From Crossaster papposus (taxonomy: Eukaryota; Echinodermata; Asteroidea; Velatida; Solasteridae), in the NCBI GenBank assembly GCA_037893245.1, contig JBAIAA010000885.1, forward strand, positions 310,001-374,000: a DNA stretch of 64,000 bases. The letters run 5' to 3'. How positions within the stretch are numbered: position 1 is the first letter of the stretch; every line of letters begins with the position of its first letter. Below the pieces are notes generated by a model. It had not been told where the DNA came from and ran no database searches. It worked only from the letters and a program-made list of their open reading frames with translations. The translations under genes were made by a program, and so were the position numbers. Below are positions 58,931 to 64,000 of this stretch, one piece after another.

Positions 58931-60640
58931 ACATCACAGATTAAGCACTATAGTTGATTTTAAAGGCCTTATGAAATCAAGAACAATTTGAAAAAATATA
59001 ATCTATTTATGAAAATCCTACAATTAAAAATGAAAGTTTTCTGAGCTTAAAGTACTTGCTCTGTGATTAAAGGGTTAAGGCAGACCTTTTTAGGAGAATT
59101 GCTGTTTAATTGTTTAAAATGTGCTTTAGTGTGTAAGTAACATGACAAGGGGTAATAAAATGGTATAAAATGACATTAATTGGTGTTAATCAGCAACAAT
59201 TTAATTAGCCCCCTTGTTAACCTGTCCAAACACTGACAAATGGTGGCGCTGTTCGTGACGTAAATTTAGGAGCCCGAAAAAAATAGATAGCACCATACGT
59301 CTGGACGGCGGGCACGGTGTATGTAGAATATGTACATGTACATGTACATTATGCACACGTACCTATGTGCAAGGAGGAAGGAAAACAGGTGCATGTACTG
59401 TACGCGTACGCGGCCCTCATGTCATCACACGCCCTCTCTCACGCCAAACGACCTGTACATTCCAAAAGTGGTCGCTGCATATAGCATGGAGCTCAGTGTC
59501 GGACCTATCCACTTCGATCGCTCTGGTCCGTCCCGCCACAGAAGTCCAAATCTGCCGATACCTAGGGTCTGTTGGGAATGTGTAAACGCTCACATCAGCT
59601 TTATTGTATTGTGTGGTCCAGAACTAATCGATGATCTAACTTACTGCAGTGGAATGATTCTGCATTGATTGTGCATAGCAGCACAGCCGCTGTAGCTCAG
59701 CTACTGGCCGACAAACTAGTTCCCAAACGTACGTCACGATTATGCAAATTGTCTATGCTAGTGAGGTACATGTACCATTCTAAGGGCGGGGCTATTATAA
59801 AAAAAACTTCATTACTTTTTTTCTCATATTTATTATTCAACTTTATGACTTTTACATACTGGAAATCACTCATTTAAATATAATATTTTATTTAAGCTAA
59901 TAAAAAACACATTACATAGCCCCTCCGATTGTTGAAATAGTCTTTACTTGAGAGTGGTTAACAATCAAGGTATTGTAAAGACCGAACACGCGAACTCTAG
60001 TTTGGTTGTTTAACATTATTTGGCTTGATAGCCACGCATGAAACATTCATGCTTGCTAATTAAATTTATAAAAATGAAGAAAAAAAATAAGTAGCAGAAA
60101 TTCTGGACCTCTAAAGCACTATAGTTCGTGAATTGCCATTACGACCGAGGATTCCCTATTGTGTTTTCCTTTATTCCTCTACTGAAACCTAACCCCATTG
60201 CTTTACGCTTATCTTGCCGATCGAGGACAAAGAAACCGTCCTTCGAGGATCTTTTGTTCCCATTGTTTTCTTTTGTTTTTCCAACCTCGATCGCAAAAGG
60301 AAACAAGCACATAATAATATACGAAACAGAAATGTCATAAATGAAGTGTCCCTTATATTAGAATAAAACAGAAAAATGTAAATTGGACTTATAGTCCTTA
60401 ATTAATTATACTCTGCATCAAATAATTATAAGTAAACATTTCGTGACACAAAGAAGGTAGACATACAATCACTTATCCTCTCGCTATGTTATCATAGTCA
60501 TCAACCTTGCGTATTTAGGTCAATCAATCACATGCAAGTGAGTATCTCTCATGGTCAAACGCATTAGGCCTACCTGTTGCCTATTGAATATGTCTTGAGG
60601 ATGGGGGTACATGGATCGCCGTTTACCATTATGGCTAGTC
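58931..60640 (+). other. Gene-downstream block of C shared with B
   Basis: Stretches near 58960-59040, 59940-60030 and 60340-60640 match 33620-34420 (for example aaccgaacacgcgaactcta, tggcttgatagc, cattatggc). The part 59045-59940 is not shared and holds only a cacatgta-rich piece (59320-59350). No gene is recognised. Confidence 0.6.
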
Positions 60641-61117
60641 TTGCCCAAGACCCTTGTGTTATTTCGGCGCCCGCGCGCGCGCATGTACGTTAACGTTGTG
60701 TTTCTGTTTTAAATCCCGGCTTCGTGGGCGTTCTGGTCTCACGCATGCGTAGTTTACAAAATGCAGCTGGATCCATGTTCGATCCATGTTCGCACTGCAT
60801 GGAGCCGGCGTTTGACAAACGTACAAGATTTTGGACTCTCACAAGGGTCTGGCACTAGTTGGCAAGCAATTATTAACTTTAACCTTAGTTTTCGACGACT
60901 CTCCCTCGCTTTTCCGAGGGATCCAATCAGCGACCGAGTTTGAGCCTCATCATGGATTATTCATTATACACAAGTACAGAGTATATGACTGTGTGATGGT
61001 GACTGTATACGTACGCATTGTGCGAAATGTTGATCCTACCCACACTGACCTCTCCATTTATTCCCCAAGCCTAATCCTCATTTTGTTGATTGTTCCCCTG
61101 GACTCTGTACTTATATC
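60641..61117. other. Unassigned intergenic stretch
   Basis: A (gc)n run lies at 60670-60682 and a short duplication gatccatgttc at 60770-60790. Nothing else is recognised. Confidence 0.4.
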
Positions 61118-61154
61118 AGCCGTGCGAAGCAGGCTGATATATTGTATTCGTCGC

Positions 61155-61202
<48 letters not shown>

Positions 61203-62395
61203 GGGCAAACGCTCACAAAAAAATCTGCCAAATTCAATATCTGCCAAATTCTTTGACCGATTTCAACCAAATTTGGACAGGATCTTCCTTGACCCGAGTT
61301 CTATCTGTAGTGATCAGCAGGTGTGGTCAAACGTCACCTAGTGGTCACTAGTGGTCATTTTCTTTAAAAATACAAAATGCTACTTCTTCCACAGTCTTGG
61401 TCCAATTATTGTCAAACTTGGCCAGTTACATCTCTGGACCATGCCTCATAAAAGTTGTTCACAGAATTTGGCCAGTGGTCACCAGATGGTCAGTAGGGGT
61501 CATTTTCTTCAAAATTAGGAAATGCTGCTTCTCCCAAAGTTTTGATCCAATTCATGTCAAACTTGGTCAGTTATATATCTGGACCAAGCCTCATATAGGG
61601 TGTACACCGATAATTTGGCCAATGGTCACCTAATGGTCAGCAGGGGTCATTTTCTTTAAAATTACGAAATGCTTCTTCTCCCACAGTCTTGGTCCAATTA
61701 ATTTGGCCAATGGTCACCTAATGGTCAGTAGGGTCAGAATTTGACCATTGGTCACCTAATGGTCAGTAGGGGTCATTTTCCTTTCAAAATAACGAAATGC
61801 TTCTCCCACAGCCTTGATTTTATTAACTCGTAGAAGTTGTTCACATAATTTGGCCAGTGGTCACCTAATGGTCAGCAGGGGTCATTTTCTTCAAAATTAC
61901 GAAATGCTTCTTCTCCCACAGTCTTGGTTTAATTAATTTGGCCAATGGTCACCTAATGGTCAGTAGGGGTCAAAATTTGGCCATTGGTCACCTAATGGTC
62001 AGTAGGGGTAATTTTCTTTTCAAAATAACGAAATGATTCTCCCACAGCCTTGATCTAATTAACTCGTAAAAGTTGTTCACAGAATTTGACCAGTGGTCAC
62101 TAATGGTCAGTAGGGGTCATTTGTTGTCAAAATAACGAAATGCTTCTCCCACAGCCTTGATCTAATTAATTTGGCCACTGGTCAACTAATGGTCAGTAGA
62201 GGTCATTATATTGAAGCATATCAAATGTATTTTCTTCTATACTAGTTCAGTCAAACTTGGTTAGATGCTTTTGCAATTTGGGAGTGGTAGTCATCACCAA
62301 GTGGTTAGTGCGAGGCGGTTCACACAAGCCTTACAAAAGACTATTTAGGCTGATATCCGTGCTTCCTGAAGCACATTAGCTCTAGTTTTTCTTTT
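61118..62395. repeat. Composite tandem repeat: (CTTT)n and about 80-120-bp minisatellite
   Basis: A small hairpin (tatcagccgtgcgaagcaggctgata) and a ctttctttc run (61154-61201) are followed by variable units around tggtcacctaatggtcagta, ggggtcattttctt and gaaatgcttctcccacag up to about 62210. The block closes with ggctgatatccgtgcttcct (62350), echoing the start, which suggests one bounded element. Confidence 0.75.
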
Positions 62396-62770
62396 GTGTT
62401 TCTACCGCCATTCATGATGTGCATCATGCTGTATGTTGCCCTATATATATCTCTGAAGAAGATCTTGTTTAGATTGAAATATTAGGCCCTATTAACTTAT
62501 TTGACTTTTAATAGCATTAGCATGGTGTGGCCAATCTTCCGGGGCATGGCAGTGAAAGCTATAGCTACAGCCAACCGGCGCAGCCGCACCGTACTGGTCT
62601 AGTCTAGTCTGGTGCCGCGGCGCGGTTTTTTATTCTAGTGTATCGAACCCCTTTCTCTATGATCGAACGTACGTCAGTATTAGCCTCAAATCTAGTGAGG
62701 TCGTGCGTCATTTTGGCAAACAGTTAATTACCTGCAAAAACTACGTTTCCCTGAAATAAAAGGGGAAATG
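62396..62770. other. Unassigned intergenic stretch
   Basis: I see no gene or repeat here, apart from the short duplication ctggtctagtctagtctggt near 62597. Confidence 0.4.
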
Positions 62771-63017
62771 TATGGTGGCCCTGGAGGGACATAAAAGTCG
62801 TGAATTTATTCGCGACTAGTCGTAAATTTATTCGCGACTAGTCGTAAATTTATTCGCGACTGGTCGTGAATATTTTTGCGACTGGTCGTAAATATTTTTG
62901 TGACTGGTCGTAAATATTTTTGCGACTAGGCGTGAATAATTCGCGACTAGTCGTAATTTTTGTCGCGACTAGTCGCGAAAATATTCACGAATTTTATGTC
63001 CCTCCAGGGCCACCATA
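62771..63017. repeat. T2: TIR element with 22-bp tandem units
   Basis: A perfect 26-bp inverted repeat (tatggtggccctggagggac plus ataaaa and complement) encloses about eight units of 22 bp of the form cgtaaatttattcgcg + actagt, with the last ones inverting. The unit length and its CTAG-centred palindrome recall T1 (gctagc). No coding capacity. Confidence 0.9.
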
Positions 63018-63175
63018 TAAATTATCATTCGTTTAGGAGGTTTTTACCATATTACAATGTGGTTTTACTCATTACAAATGTAAACACCATAGGGAAATAC
63101 CTATGCACCAGCAGTCACGAATATAAACACCGGGGCAATCATGCTGTGTCAATGTTCATGTACATGTACATGTAT

Positions 63176-63404
63176 ACACTGCAAAAACTGTGTTTAGCGA
63201 GTAAACACTTTTCTAAACACTTTCTTGCCGGCTATCAGTTTGTAAACATGTTTAATTGCTAAACATGTTTAGCATGAGGACGGATTGTGTTTAGCCATTG
63301 TACGTTGATGTTTATGAATTGGATGCGTGCATTTAGCTTCTAAACATGTTTACAAACTGACAGCAAGAAAAGTGTTTCCTCGCTAAACACAGTTTTTAGA
63401 GTGT
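63176..63404. mobile_element. Palindromic MITE, aaactgtgtttagcgag type
   Basis: The ends acactgcaaaaactgtgttt and aaacacagtttttagagtgt form an inverted repeat, continued by inner pairs (gtttgtaaacatgttta / taaacatgtttacaaac). The middle is about 60 bp. Confidence 0.85.
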
Positions 63405-63775
63405 ACATACGGGTCAATATATCGCAGCGTGTCTAGACACGTTTGCGTATAATCGTTACACGTATTTGCTTAACCGTTCATCACTATCATGTGATATAAA
63501 TACTCATCCAAGACATTCCAGTGAGTCCAGTTCGCGAGTGATAGCGGTTCGTCTGGAGATAGCGCCCTCTATAACATCGGTGTTTTTTGTCAGTGATCGT
63601 CGAATAAACAACACGAAGGTCTTGGAACCAAGACTACATTATGGCCAGATAGCGTGAGGACAGAAGGCACAGAGACAAGGGGTGCGGTATTACAGCTCCC
63701 GGTTAATCGCTTTGATTTTGTTTTGCCAATATTGCCTTATTTTGCTTCGAAAGTTACATTGCTGTCACAGCCAAT
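63405..63775 (+). promoter_or_regulatory. Upstream region and probable 5' leader of gene D
   Basis: Nothing coding is seen. The part 63640-63683 (cattatggccagatagcgtg and following) recurs at 34361-34403, so it belongs to a duplicated gene leader. The promoter itself is not identifiable. Confidence 0.4.
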
Positions 63776-64000
63776 ATGTACGCGTGGCGAGAAAACGCGG
63801 TAACTCCAGATCGTTTAGGAGACAAACACTCTTTTTTCTCAACCGGCGGTAGCCAGGATTTTAACATGGGATCCACCATAATTGACATGGATGACAAAGG
63901 GAAGGAAACCAACAACCAACGATGTAAAGCCTGTAATGAGACTGACACTCGTACATTCGCTGAACGATTCCGAGAGTTTGCAAGTAGTACTACGTTCCAC
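63776..64000 (+). CDS. Gene D: ASIC-like DEG/ENaC channel, first exon, cut by window end
   Basis: The ATG at 63776 opens 75 codons to the window edge. The end TRTFAERFREFASSTTFH matches the RTFADRFQ and STTFHGIS region of genes A-C, so the next residues should complete the His-Gly gating motif and lead to a donor site before TM1. The first 50 residues (MYAWRENAVTPDRLGD, then ETNNQRCKACNE) do not resemble A-C, so D is an older paralogue. No stop or splice donor is seen within the window. It shares a leader fragment with a relic downstream of gene B. Confidence 0.75.
   Translation, partial: MYAWRENAVTPDRLGDKHSFFSTGGSQDFNMGSTIIDMDDKGKETNNQRCKACNETDTRTFAERFREFASSTTFH

Overview
This is animal nuclear DNA: split genes with GT-AG introns, CR1/Jockey-like LINEs, a Gypsy-type LTR element, a tRNA-derived SINE and very many palindromic non-autonomous DNA transposons. 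A lineage-expanded ASIC-like DEG/ENaC channel family together with this repeat style suggests a marine invertebrate deuterostome, with a lancelet the first guess. The species cannot be fixed from the sequence alone. I see no bacterial, plasmid or CRISPR content.

The host genes are four members of one DEG/ENaC (ASIC-like) channel family. Gene A (minus, 5032-18341) and gene B (plus, 20779-32994) stand head to head in a large inverted duplication of about 15-17 kb arms around a spacer near 18.7-20.3 kb. Gene C (plus, 44565-58445) is a third, more diverged copy. Gene D (plus, from 63776) runs off the window with only its first exon visible. A, B and C share an eight-exon plan with identical intron phases. 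Joined, they give apparently open proteins of about 476, 494 and 484 residues with the His-Gly gating motif, two membrane segments, 14 extracellular cysteines and a G-M-S selectivity filter.

Introns and flanks are mostly transposons. 1-2753: a GC-rich repeat and a foldback element. 2.8-5.0 kb: a LINE relic inside a repeated gene-3' segment. 10.0-15.8 kb (intron 1 of A): a large foldback (F) filled with nested MITEs, including a striking inverted array of 22-bp units at 14729-15259. 16.8-17.9 kb: a MITE whose homologous site is empty in arm B. 22.1-28.4 kb: the B copy of F, carrying a CR1-like LINE. 33.1-38.2 kb: decayed gene-downstream DNA, a LINE and repeats. 38.3-44.4 kb: a broken Gypsy element ending about 157 bp upstream of gene C's start codon. 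46.5-48.7 kb: a 20-bp minisatellite and a TIR element. 49.9-55.5 kb: a palindromic MITE split by a hAT-like element and by a nearly complete LINE. 61.1-63.4 kb: a minisatellite, a second 22-bp-unit palindrome and another MITE.

Because arms A and B are paralogous, one often supplies the empty insertion site for the other. This exposes 3-bp TWA target duplications for several MITE families and allows relative dating. C split off first. The intron-4 MITE and F came next, then the A/B inversion, and then arm-specific MITEs, the LINE and others.
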